DNA of 64,000 bases from the NCBI GenBank assembly GCA_025267735.1, contig CM046301.1:56439872-56503871 (forward strand), in the 5' to 3' direction. The translations under genes were made by a program, and so were the position numbers. The notes under the pieces were generated by a model. That model did no database searches and was not told the origin of the DNA. It saw nothing but the letters and a program-made list of their open reading frames with translations. Position 1 is the first letter of the stretch. Every line of letters starts with the position of its first letter. The DNA comes from Mactra quadrangularis. Lineage: Eukaryota > Mollusca > Bivalvia > Venerida > Mactridae. Below are positions 1-13,300 of this stretch, in pieces.

Positions 1-119
1 TTTAAATTTTTTACACACGTAGATCAGTAAATTAGCGTAGCACTAAATAAATTAACAAAGTCGGATAAAAATAAAGAATTTAAGTAAAAGTTTTTCGAAT
101 TTGCAAACGTTTTCCGTTA

Positions 120-1060
120 CGTATAAGCACTTGATTGATCACTATACAACTGAACCTCAGAAAACCGAAAACATTTTGAAACGAACAAAAAGGCACTTTT
201 CTGAGGTTTCCTGAATTCTTGAGTTTCAAACTTTAATAAATGGCTGGTCAACAGTTAACTTATTATATTATGTTCATATGTTGCTTGTCTTTGACTTTGT
301 TGTTATTTGTATTACTTTGAGATACAATAGTATTCTTGCAATTAATGTGAATATTGTTCACAATATCTAAGAAATTAAATATTTAATTTCTCTTAATTAT
401 TTGTAAATGATATACAATACAATATTAAAATTGTATTTATTATTATTTTGTAAATATATACAATTCAATATTTAAGTTAGTGTCTCTATATTATTTTTAA
501 ATGATATACAATTCACTTTTAATTTCCATAATGTCTTGAAAATTTAAATCGATTGTTCTTGTAAAATGATTTGTCGGACATTTGTTTAATAGTTGCTACA
601 GTATTTTCAAAATCAAACAATAATTAAACAATCGTCTTAACTGTGAAAATTGTAACAAGTCACTTTCTTCAAGTTTAATGTCAGCTAATTCTCTATTTGC
701 TATCTCATTCATTAATCATCTTAAAATTCAAACGCATTTGCATCTGTATTCATCCACCAACATTGATTTACATTTTCACAATTTATTAATCTAACAATAG
801 ACTGTTACATATACACAGTATACAGTATACCATTGATAGTTCCATCTAACAAATTGACGTATGAAATTGATTAGGTGAGAAGGTTCGGTATTTTGATGTT
901 ATAACTGGCTAGGCGATAAGGTTCGGTTTTCAGAATTCTGAGGTTCCTGATTAGAGAGGTTTTAGTAAGCCTTATCGAGAACTAGTTAATTCAGGGCCTC
1001 GAAAATGGTTCGGTATTGTAAGAATTCAGGTTTTCTGAGGTTTCATTGTACAAACAAAAA
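120..1060. repeat. Possible foldback with short diverged terminal repeats
   Basis: ctgaacctcagaaaacc at about 149-166 is nearly the reverse complement of the stretch at about 1027-1045 (aggttttctgaggtttca). Related 'aaggttcggt' words recur at about 888 and 920. The block just before the first coding exon may be a small non-autonomous element; boundaries are uncertain. Confidence 0.3.
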
Positions 1061-1129
1061 AACGTTTGTGAATGTAAGTGCCACATATGTCAATTGTATT
1101 ATTAAAATAAATTAAATTAATTTCTACAG

Positions 1130-1369
1130 CATGTTCAGAGGCTTTAATGGAATGCTATAGTATATTCACCGGGAGACCTATATCATGGATTATAGCAAGT
1201 GAAGACTGTTCGATAAGACGTAAGAGGATGGTTTCAATCAAATCTAAGGAAAAACTACGAGTGATTTATCACATTCTTAGAACCTTTTTGGATGTGCTAG
1301 TTGACGATGAAACCTTTCCTTCAGCATTTCATATTGATACTGTGGATCCGAATTACTTTTGCCATATAG
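1130..1369 (+). CDS. Receptor exon 1 of window: C-type lectin domain, first part
   Basis: The acceptor is tttctacag at 1121-1129 and the donor is gtaact at 1370; the exon enters and leaves in phase 1. It encodes about 80 residues starting [12 protein letters not shown]. It contains the CTLD helix-1 signature WIIASEDC (W..A...C) followed by MVSIKSKEK, the usual 'L..I.s..E' position. The reading frame is open from the acceptor, so the internal ATG at 1147 is not a start codon. No signal-peptide exon was found between 1 and 1129. Confidence 0.8.
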
Positions 1370-4300
1370 GTAACTATTTATACTAGGCGTCAAAGAAAAC
1401 TTACCACTTACATGAACCTATTTTTAAAAAATATTGAAAACACTTACAAATATGAAAATTGTACGTGATTTTAAATATTATATTACAAAGTAGGATTTTT
1501 CTCTGCAAGTACGGAATCTAAGCATAAACGGACCAACACCGCAACCGAGAAGACCACCTCGAAAATGAAAGTTACGGACCTCAGTAACAGGTATGTCCTC
1601 CCTCTGCATCAAGCTCGGCTTGACATCTACGTCTTATACTCCGTATCAGACGCAGGATTCTGTACTAGGGTATTGCATCAAACTCCTCAGTCAGTGCTTG
1701 TATACGTTGCTGCAAATTAGTGACGTTGGTCCCAAAGATGTTTTGTAGGGTTTAAGTCGTGACTGAATACTGGTCAAGGCGAAGTGTGGACATTATTATC
1801 CTGCAGAAAATCTTGTGTAACGCGAGCCGAGTTGGGCCGTGCATTGACTTGCTGGAGAAGGTTGACGTCAGTATCTGTCTGAATAAAAGAAAGAACTACT
1901 GGCCTCAGCACATTATTTATGTAACGATGACCAGTAAGTGTTCCGAACAATACAATAAGTGGGGTCTTGTGCCTACAAGAAATGCCTTCCCATACCATGA
2001 CACTATCACCACCCCAGCGTGCAGCAGGAGAATTTGACGATTGGTACGTCCTGACGTCACCTTTTCACGACCAAGGCGTGACCTACCTCTCACCGATCCT
2101 GTCTGTTTATGTCTCCTTACCAGATTCATGATTGTCTGATGCGAGCAGTCCATGCGGCGAGCAATCTTACGAAATGAAAGCCCGGCGTCAGCAATGCCCA
2201 GAACTTGGTGACGCTAAGTGTCCCCTAAACGTGGGATTTGATTAGCAATAGTTTAAAATACGCTGTTTTTTCCTTAACCTGTCGACTAACTGTCGTTAGA
2301 GACAAATCATTTACACAAACTTCCTGGATTCATGTCGTCCTTACAAAAAATCTTATTTTGCATGTGCAGTCCGGGACTCGAACATCGTAAATCGATTTTA
2401 GATTCTTTTGGCAGCAATGTCTACATGTGTATGCCAAAAATGTGTCTATGTAAAGCTTTTACTGCACTTCACTTCTATTATCATAAAGCGAGGGTTGGTA
2501 GGGTGGTAAGTTTTCATTGACGCCGAGAAATGATTGTAGAAGACTTTTTAGATTGGTAATTAGGTATCAACTATATATTTATGTATATCTGACTTACAAA
2601 CAAATTTGCTACTACTATTGTCATTATCGTTTTTGAAATTAAATTTTTTTTTATCTGTTTCAAATACTTCTGTTTTGAAGCCCAAGAACAGTGTTAGTCA
2701 TGATAAAGGTACAGTAAGTGTAGAATACTTGTTCTTTACAGGTATGATGCGAAAGAGAAACGAAAATGGAATCCAACAATTTGTATGGATAGATGGTACC
2801 CCAGTTCAATTTTCTGCATGGTATATTTTTAAGTATTTGACATGATCTGATTACTTTGGTTTTTTAGATTTCTTTTAGCTACTTGCATTGGCTCTCATGT
2901 GAAAAAAACGAGAAATTTAGTTTAAAAAAAAAAACAGCAAAATTTCATTCGGTTTACTTAGACAATATCACTTTTACAGTCCGAGATACTGACATTTTTA
3001 TGGAGGGTTGGTGGTTAAATAACGGAATACATGTAATTACGAATTATAACCCTTATTCATAACACACTTGCATAAAAGTATGCATGAGTTATCGTTCGTG
3101 GGCAGAATCGTTATGACGGCATCGTAGTCCTACATCTTGACAGCGGCTATTAGTAAAAAGGCTAACTCAAGTAAAGCATTTTACAATTTCATTTTTATTA
3201 TCTGTTTCTAATTAATGGATTTTATCTGACGTCCCTTTTTAAACGCTTCTATAATATAGATTCATGCAAAATCTAGTTCGGAGCATATTCTGAAGTCATA
3301 ACTTACAATTGACCATTAAGTAGGAGATTTTTTTAGCAACAGGTCTGCTCCATCGTTATTGAATGTTTAGATATTAATTCCGTTGAAATCTTATTGAGTA
3401 ACTGACTTTAATGGATGGTTCATAATTTTTTTATCTTTTTCCTATAGAATGCACCTAATTTGCTTTCAGAATATATTATTTAGTTTATCATAAACGTCTT
3501 AACAACTAGGTGACAATGTGGATAATTTCGAATGTCCGGTTAAAACCGAGTTTTGTTGAGTTTGAAATAATTACCTCACTTTTCATCTTTTTTCGTATAA
3601 CTTACTTAGAATTGTTTAAGTCTTAATTAATTCACATCTTATTTCTGTAAATCCGAGTTTACGTATACAACTGTTTTCATTGTCTATCGAAACAGTTTAA
3701 GTACAAAAATAAGCGTTGTCATTTAACACCCGTAAAAACAATATAATACCACTTTATTTTAAATATTGATTATTGTAACATCATTATTCAGACCAATATT
3801 AATTACAATTATCATAAATTATGTAATTGGCGAAAGCTTTTTGGCGGGTCATGCGTAACTATTACAATTTGCAGGCGGTACGATCTTTACCTATCATTTA
3901 GATCGTTAGCTTCTAAATCCAAAACTATAGAGGTTCAACACGGGATTTTTGTGACTTGGTGCAAAAATATTTTTCCCATTGAGTACCACTAAATGTTTTT
4001 TAAGCAAAAGGTAACATCAAACTATCACAGAGTTAATAAACAAAGTAAGTACCGCAGCCTCAATCAATATTATCATTGTCTCACAGCTGCCATGCTGTAA
4101 TTCTAAGAGAAATGTTTAATCCGCCGACATTTGTTACGTTATATATCGGAGATAACTTTCATAATCAAGGAATGCACGGACTTCGAATATATGGTTGATG
4201 ATATTAAAGTATTATCTTAATTTAATTCTTTACCTCATAATTTCCCCTTTTGTCCCCTGTATGTGAATCTAATACTTTCCCTTTTTGTTCGCTTTATGTG

Positions 4301-7300
4301 ATTCTTATACTTTTTCCTTTTGTCCTCTCTAAACTTTATGCTATCAAGCATATTTCCACTGCATAATGTAATTTTACATAATATTGGACATAAATCACTT
4401 CCCTAAGGAATGCTCTGAAAAAAATAATATGTTATGTTTTGAATAAAATCACATTAAAACATACAGGTATATATTCAGAAGTCACATTTATTGTTTGTAC
4501 AGTCTGACTGGTCAAATCTATATTTGATCATTGGTTTTGTTGACAATTAAATCATTGTTTAATTATAATTTTAAGTGATAGAATATTGTCTTGAAGTTGA
4601 AATGAACTTTAATTTTAAGAAAAAGTTTTTTGTTTATTAAAAAAGAGAACAACAAAAAATATCTACATAACTATTTCAAAATTTTAAAGCTCCAGACTAC
4701 AGTTAAATATAAAAATCAGTTACGATATCATCATCAAAAGGATTAGCAATAGATACTCAATAAAAAGATGTCATTATTTCAATTTTGTAACATTTGAATT
4801 TTTATGATACATATTGTTTTTACAGCTGCAGAAATAAGCATGTTCATTAATTGATCATATATTTTATATTGAGATGTCATACTGCTACATGTAGTGTCAC
4901 ACTTAATACCGATCGACAATGATAGCCCTCTGCACTTTTTTACTGATTCAAATGATATATTAATGTTTTAACATGCTTTCAAGTGGAATACCGGGATTTA
5001 TCGGTGAAATAAAAATCGATATTTCACTGTTTTGAAACAATGCAAATATAAATGTTATGTTTCACTGTTTTGATCCACGCGCCGAAGATATATTGACGGA
5101 CAACTTTTTTTAATCATAAATCGAGAACTATACAAATATTGAAAATCATACATCAAAATTGAAGGAATATGCATTATAATTATGTGAAATTACCCAACTA
5201 CGCAAATAAGTACTAGCAAAATAAATGACACGATTGAACTAAACAATAAATGATTATAAATATTACTTACAGTCACATCAGAACATTTTCTCCGTTAGTT
5301 TTAAAACCTTATAAGCCAAGTAGGAAGATCCAAATCCATCTAATTATTCTCGGATATGAAGAACGCTGGCTACATGCAGTTCGAGGAAACCTAAGATATA
5401 ACTAGTCAGTGATTAAAACACACACTCGCCAGCTATATCATAGATAGATAACGACCACACCTGGTTTCAAAATATCTGTGTTGACAGTGCTGTTTTCATT
5501 TTCCTCAAGTTAATACAAAGGCTTCAAGTCTAACGATCGCCGTGATAATCAACAAAAACACATTCAAAAGAATCAGAATAAAGTCCGACAATGAAAGTGA
5601 CTAAGAAAAACAAAAACTTTATTAAATTTCGAGTTATTTCCTTGTAAAATTTCTTTTTATCTCTTTTTGATCATGTTTGGACGCACATTCGCTTTGACGC
5701 TATAATTGTTTTGATCATACCAGTGACGTAATGAAACCTTGTATGACGTCACTGATATCATGGCTTCTCTTTATTTCATACGCGGTATTTTTTGTATTGT
5801 TGATTTTAACATTTATTGTGGTTTTATTTAGTCAGAATTGTAAAGTAAAAATCAAATGTTTATAATTTCCTTATTTTGTCAAAGTATTTAATGATTGAAA
5901 TAAAAAAAATCACACATGTATGGAACTTTTTTATAGCGTACACTTATTGTAATTCGACGTTGAGGCATTCGACAGGAGTAGGCGCCAAATAGGGAATGCA
6001 TATCAGTCTTAAAAGCAATTAAGAACGCCAGTTTGAAGCATACAATAAACAGAAAATTTGTTTATTTCGGTGTAAGATCGATTTTTATTTCACTCGTGAT
6101 AATATTGCACCTTAGCTCACTCGTAAAATAAAAATCAATCTTAAACCGAAACACTGAAAAAAACAAATATCCTCTATGTAGCAATCTGACTAAAACCCGA
6201 TCTAAACTTTTAACGCTCGCACACTCGCTAATTTAGATCTGGCCTTTTCCAAACGAAGGTCACGTTCAGGTGACCTTTTCTCATCATAATATTCATGACG
6301 AAATTGTTATGATTCGTAACTTGTTTACATCGTATACGTCACGCAATTTGACATGAACCATCCAATCGCAGACTGTGAATAATACCGCTGTTAAATTTGC
6401 ATGCAAACCTTGGTCTAAAAATAGAAATTACGAAATCAAAATGTGATTAATAGTGTTTTCGTCTGGATGAAAGCTACGCATTGATTGGTCGACACAAAGT
6501 TCATCTCGACGTGACTAAGTAGATATCCAGTACGACAACGCGAGAAGAACAGGATCTCTGTTTACGGAGATTGTCTATGTAGTTAATATCACTTTTTCAC
6601 ATATATTTTAGTGTTGAGTAATATTTCAATTTTATTTATTAGTTATTTATTTTCAGTCTTGAATAATATTTCAATTGCCAAGACAATTTTACTTATGGAT
6701 AAAAAATAATAATTCACACGATAAAAAAGCAAATTTAATACTCTAAATTATTAATTAGTATTTCAATTTGATGAAATATATTTTTATAATATAAAACTGT
6801 TAAATTATATATGTGCCAAAACAGTAGCCAATTTTTAAAACTTCTATAAAAATAAGGTACATTTAATGTCCAACTTGTATGAGAAACTGATAAGGATCTG
6901 GTAGACCTTTCTACAAGGTAAATGGTTACAATGTTTTCGGATGGCCATTTCGTACTCAAGCGGTCTGACCGATATATATAAATTTACCGGCTTTTTTTAA
7001 AGTTGACTGGCCGTTCACGCGAGCAAGGTCTAGTTTGCATTCAGATGAATTCGTGTGCAAAATCTTAAGTTTAGAATGCCGGTTTCATCATTAAATACAG
7101 TTTCGTACCCAAGTTTTTCAAAATTATAGATCAATTTTCATTTTCGTGAATTTTAGATGCGACAAAGGCAAATTAAATATTCATACTTATACTCAATCTG
7201 ATGTAGTATATAATAATAAATATTGCAGTGGGCCATAATTGTATGTTGAGACCAACCGGTTGGGTTGAAGTACAATCTTCGTATACAGATATCCTGTAGA

Positions 7301-10300
7301 GCATTGTCGTACAGGATCTCTACTATGTATTTGGAAAGACACGTCGTCGAGATGACCTTTATGTCGACTTATCAATGCGTAGCTCTTATCTAGACGAAAC
7401 ACTATAAATAATATTTAGATTTCGATATTTTTAGACCAAGGTTTGCAAGCTAATTTAACAGCGGTATTATTCACAGTCTGCGATTGGACGGCTTATTTCA
7501 AATTGCGTGACGTAGACGATGTAAACAAGTTACGTATCATAACAATTTCGTCATTAATATTATGATGAGCAAAGGTCACCTGAACGTGACCCTCGTTTGA
7601 AAACGATCAGATCTCAATTAGCGAGTCGTCGAGCTGAAAATTTAAGATCGGGTTTTAATCAGATTGGGTTGAAGTATTGCATGACACCATTAAACTGTGT
7701 AAGGACTTACTGGCTGGGTTAAAGTAATGCATGAAACCATTTCACTTCTTAGAATTTATCGGCTGGGTTGAAGTATTGTATGAAGCATTTCAATATGTTA
7801 GGACGTGCCGGTTGAGTTGAAGTATAGCATGCTACTATTGCATTTTGTAAGGACTAACCGGCTTTAAAAAGTATTGCATGGTACCATACCAGTATGTTAA
7901 TATTTTCTGTATGGGTGCAATTATTGCATGGTTCCATTCTTGCATGTTAGGAATTATTGAATGGGTTCAAATAGTACATGGTACTATACCAATGTGTAAA
8001 GATTTACTGGATGTGTTTAATTGTGCATGTTAACTACAATAATATGTTAAGACTTAACGTATGTGTCCAAGTTTTGCATGGTAGCATACCATTATTTTAT
8101 GTGTACCTCCGTGTATCAAAGATGGTATATCAAACCTGGTTCTGATTTAGAAGATCTGAGTGCATATATAAATTTTATAGCTTTATAAGATAAATTTGAA
8201 TTTGATGTTGTTTTACTCCCAATTATAAGATTTATGTAACTGCAATCCAAGTCGAAATGTATGTGAATATTGCTGACAGACAAATATTTGAGAACTGCTA
8301 TGTTAGGTCAGATGGTGTCAACCAATTGAGCAATGTTTGCTAACACTATTATAAAACTAAATTAAAGTTTGTTTTATGTTAAAATTAAGTTTACCTTCAC
8401 TGTACATTTGAAATATCAGCACAAAATGTAGACAACATTAGGATTAAGACGTAAAATATTCTTCAAAAGTTTCTAAAAAACATCCTATTGGCCTCATGAT
8501 CAGTGTTTTACAATTTCAGTGACACCGTCGCATCAGTACTGCCAGCATTTATTTTTATTTCGTCAACCATGAGCCAAACCAATCTGAAATAGAATTGCTA
8601 AAATTGATTGTTGATTTTACATTTCAAGTTTACAATTAACGTATAAATATGCTAAAGCCATTTTTGTTTATTACTGTTAAAATAAATCGGGTTTTTAGGA
8701 ATTCAGATCAACCGAATCAAGCAGGTGATTGTGTTCGGACCAGCTTCTACTTAGCCAATAACGAAAATACATGGGAAGTTGTAGACTGTGTTAAGAAGCT
8801 GTCTTTATTTTATATGTGTGAGGAGCCAGTTGAAAGCTTGCCATTGAAAGGTTTGATAAGCTAACTGAATTATAATCATGTGACTGCATTTATGTAAAAA
8901 ACTTTTGTAGAACTTCAGTAATTTGATATTTTTATTATTGTTTCATGTTACGTATTTTGTTAATATAAATCCAGTTCCTATCCACTACATAGTTCTTGTC
9001 ATTTTCATGATTTATGGAACGTACAAAAACGGATGCTTACATGTTTGTTGTAATGTATGTCATAGATTCAGTTCATGATTTCGGTGATTAAAAAAAACTA
9101 CTACTCATGTGAAAAAAGTAGGAGGAATATTATTTAATTTAAAATGAATAGATGTAATCCTTTTAATAGAACCAAAAACTTATATATTTGTGCGTAAAAA
9201 AGTGTTTCCTGTAAAACTAGTCGGTGTTTTTATTTCAAAACTTAGCATTTCAGATCTTTGTTGACAAGATTTGTCTAAATTCTATTCAAAACTCTTTAAG
9301 ATTTTAACTAACAAATTTTAGATAGTGTTAATGTGTTTTCTTAAATTTACACCTGATTTTATGCTGTCTATTTTCAGAGATCCCTACTATAGATCCCAGT
9401 AAATACACCGGTAATATGAGTACATCAGCTGATGGCGAAACATGTTTAAGATGGGACAGTTATTCGCATTGGTATGATAAGGATTTCCCTGAAATGAGTG
9501 TTTCTGCTGCCAACAATTATTGCAGAGATCCAGCTAACTTTGGATATTTGTGGTGCATCACAACAAATGCATTTTTATCGTGGTGTCGCGATACCAGTTT
9601 GGTTTGTACGTGTCATGCTAATGAAGTATATCTTTTATTTTTCGTAATTTTTCCCCATTTTTTAGTTAGTTCGGTTTGTAAAACCACATTGATTTCATAA
9701 TGAGCGGTACATATTTATTTTTCTGTCAACCTGCTATTGTCAGTTATCGTCTGCTACGTATAAAAAATAACATCGTATAAATTTACACCAACTACCTCTT
9801 AACGCGTAGATACATTTTTTTGGTTCTAAAAAGGATTTCGTCTGGGTTTTTTGTTTTTAATCAAATAACATTCCTCCTATCTTCTTGATAAGAGAAGAAG
9901 TGTTTTTTTTCAAATTATTTCCGTAAAACAAATTTTTATCCTAAAGCAAAACAAACATGTAAGCACCCGTTTGGTGCGTTCTATTAATCACGAAACGCAC
10001 GTGATTATGAGTAAAATTGCAACCTGATTTACATTTGAAATACATGTTATAAAACAGCAGTAGACAGAGTAAATAAATCAGATACATGTATACCCGAATT
10101 CTATCAGAAGTTTCTTAATATCTATAACAGAAGTTTATTTTCTATATTAATTTGGCATTATTACTACAAATAAAATTTCTTGAATAAAATTATTTTCATT
10201 TTGAAACATTACAGACACCATGGCAAAATGAATACATCTTCAGTATTCAGAGTATTGAAGCACTATTGTTACACTTATTTTATATGTGAATATATTTAAA

Positions 10301-13300
10301 AAATAATGCCCATCTCCTCACTTTCCAGATGCTTAGTTCTATCATTTTTTGTTTCTTGTTTTTATATCTTGCCCATACATCCATAGATTTCCTACACTTT
10401 ACAATCTATTCCATCAACGTTTTATTTATTCTGGATGTAAAATATCATTTTCTTAAATATATACTTGAAAAGCTAAACCGGTAAACTCACTTAAGGAATA
10501 ACTATGGTTAAAGCCGGTCAATATTGGTTATTTGTCGTAGATTGCTAAAGTAAGTGAACGTGGAGTCATTAAAACAATCATTTCACGGCGTCTCAACGCC
10601 GTGATACTGTGGTGGGTAGATTTTGATAGCAATGGGCAAAAGTCACGTGATAAAAAATGATAAAAATCCTTTCGATTTCCACTGCCGACAAATTTATTGT
10701 TTTTAATGCAGTCATAGTACAGCCCATTTCCGTTAAAAGTTAAATAGAAAAATCATTTTTGGGGGAATCCATATAAACAATTTTTCTTGCAACAATGCAA
10801 CACACGAAAAATCGGCGTTTTATATCAAAACATTTCCGCAAATCCTTTCGAATCACACGAAAAGGGGTAGGTATAAATCGCGAACCAACCGGACCAGGAG
10901 ACCAGTTTAGTATACGGATACAGTTTAACAAATATGCGTATCATAATGTGTGTATAGTACATATATTATTGATATTTGCCAATATTTTATTTGAAAAGAT
11001 AAGACACCAATATCGAAATTATATTTTAAGAAATAACTTTGCAGACTTTAACTATTAAAAGAATCGTCGATTGCTTCATCACATATTGTTGTAAATATTA
11101 TATATTTCAACTGTTAGAGCATTTATCATTTGAAAACTAATTTGATATGATTCATATATTTTAATAATATACTTTTTTTCTTATTAGCCGACTGTATAAA
11201 TAAAGAAGCGTAATCGTGTAACATTGACTCTTAATTCTTACTCTTACTGAGCTCTATTGGCGATCTTTTCTAACTATGATTAAGTGCAGCGGACCAGTTA
11301 ATTTTAAGAGCATAAGAGTTACGGACCAGGGTTGAGTTCAGTAACTGCGAACGTTATAGAACGTTCCGCAACGATACATTCGGAAGTCCTCGTCCATTTG
11401 CTGCGAATAATCTCGGACATATTTGGACGCTATTTTGAAATGTCCAGCGTCAAAGTAAACAAATGTATGACTGAGGAGTTCCGAATGCATCGTTATGTAA
11501 CGTACTGTAGCGTTTTGTGTAATTGAACTTGCTTCTGGTTATAGATCGAGCAGATGTAAGATTATTTTTGCAGACTTTTTTTTAATTATGAAAAGTTTGG
11601 TACTATATTGACGGACTATTGACCAGACGGACCAGGTAATTTTAAGAGAGTTAAAATGACATTTACACCTAGGTGAAAAGCTCGCCCGTTTTTAATTTGT
11701 TCGAATGGAGTATGTTTTCTCGAGTCCGAGTGAATTCATAATTAAGAAAAATGATTTCTATTCGAAATAGCTTGCCTTTTGTATTTAAGTGCATCTTTTC
11801 GGAATTAAAATACATGTTAAATCCTTTCGTGTATCCGGCAACAAAATTCTTCCGTAACAAGTAAAGGTATGACTACTCTCTAATACACTGGTTTGAAAGA
11901 TTCACTCGCTGACTCTCTACCTCTGCTTAAATACTATGCGCAAACTGATATTTCTATTTCAAGGCAAAGACACACACATTTAGATTGCATGACTGTCTCG
12001 TGATTAAAAAATAAATGCAATAAATGCAACAAATGTTCATGTAAAATGCCTGTAAAATCAAAATGTCGAAATTCAAAGATGCTGGACAGTTATGCATTAG
12101 TTAGATGATTGGTTACACGGATTGGTAAGAACAGATCCGCAATGTGAGGAGCACTTGACTAAACAGAAGCGATAAGTCATGTAAATAGCTTCTGTTCTGA
12201 AGAACTATGTTTTCCCTTCTGCCGATCTTGTTAAGCGTCATGCAAATATGAATTACTGGAAATAAATCCAACTAAAACCAAACATCCTGTCGGCATAAAG
12301 ATGGTGTCTAGATCCAGACCATTCGCGTACTCCAAATTTGTCAAGATTCTCAATCTAACTAGTATCGAGAATCTTACTAGGCTTTTGGAACGAGATTGTT
12401 ACATTTGAACAGAAAAACGTTTTATGACAAGTTACCTTTTAATTACTGAAAAACCTTAACATGACAATTCAATATAATGCTCTTTTGAGTTACCTTTAGA
12501 TTATACTTAATCATTTTTTTTTGTTTGCCGTGACAATCGCTTTGCTGCATTTAGCAGCAATTTTTTACTTGTATGTAATATTTAAGCGTTAACATACTGT
12601 GTATGGGACATTTAATTGTAATGCTATATTAAATTGTATTTCTTGCAATTTTTCCAAAGATTGATGAATAAATATTCAATTGCAATGGTTAGATGGCTAG
12701 TTGTCATTAAATCAACCCGGGTCGATAGCGCAGTTGGTAACGCGCCGGGATTTGGATACTCGTGCCCGAGGGGGTGCGGGTTCGAATCCCACCCGGGGGG
12801 GGTTATACCCTTCCATGAAAATTTGACAATAAAGTCGATTTTCCTCCATTGATTAGAAAATATGGAGAAGTTTCCGGCCTTGTGGAAGGGTATGTGAGTA
12901 CTGGTTATAGACAATTGTCCAGGAAAGCTAGGTTAGGTGCGCTGGACGCCGTAAAATGACCAAAATTGTGTTGATACGGCGTTAACTCCAATAAATAAAA
13001 TAAATAAAAATGTCATTAAATCATACATACATAATTATTGGTATGTGAAAGGGATTATTTTTATTTATTATTACCTTTTCAGAAAGTTGAAGGGAACATT
13101 TCAAATGGCATCATTAAGTCGTTAATCAATAGTTAAAGCAGCGTTTTTAACAATAGGAATTTAATTGTTTTTCAGCTCTCGGCGAATGGGATGCTAGTAT
13201 GTATTCTGGATATCTTAGCACTACAATAGGAGGGGACACATGTAAGCGTTGGGATGTAAAGACCAGTCTTGATCAAAAGATTGTATTTCCAGAAGGAAGC

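Larger units (their letters stand above)
4225..6910. repeat. Diverged dispersed repeat, copy A, interrupted by insertions
   Basis: The blocks at 4225-4560 (pyrimidine-rich ccttttgtcccctgtatgtg, then ttgtttgtacagtctgactgg) and at about 6600-6910 (tgtgccaaaacagtagcca, then acttgtatgagaaactgata) match, in the same order, 25006-25330 and 25800-26050. In copy A about 1.5 kb of unrelated sequence, including foldback pieces, lies between the outer blocks. Confidence 0.5.
9850..13100. other. Intron between kringle 1 and kringle 2: contents
   Basis: Besides the hairpin-bearing repeat at 11326-11530 and the SINE at 12714-13010, I see only AT-rich intronic sequence and a short local hairpin near 10575-10605 (cacggcgt ... 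acgccgtg). Confidence 0.45.

Noticed and set aside
270..320. Hydrophobic peptide from ATG at 270 (MFICCLSLTLLLFVLL) as the missing signal exon
   Set aside because: It stops after 16 codons and has no phase-1 donor, so it cannot feed the lectin exon at 1130.
10740..11058. Overlapping open frames on both strands near 10800
   Set aside because: No domain, no matching splice phase with neighbouring receptor exons, and composition like the surrounding intron.
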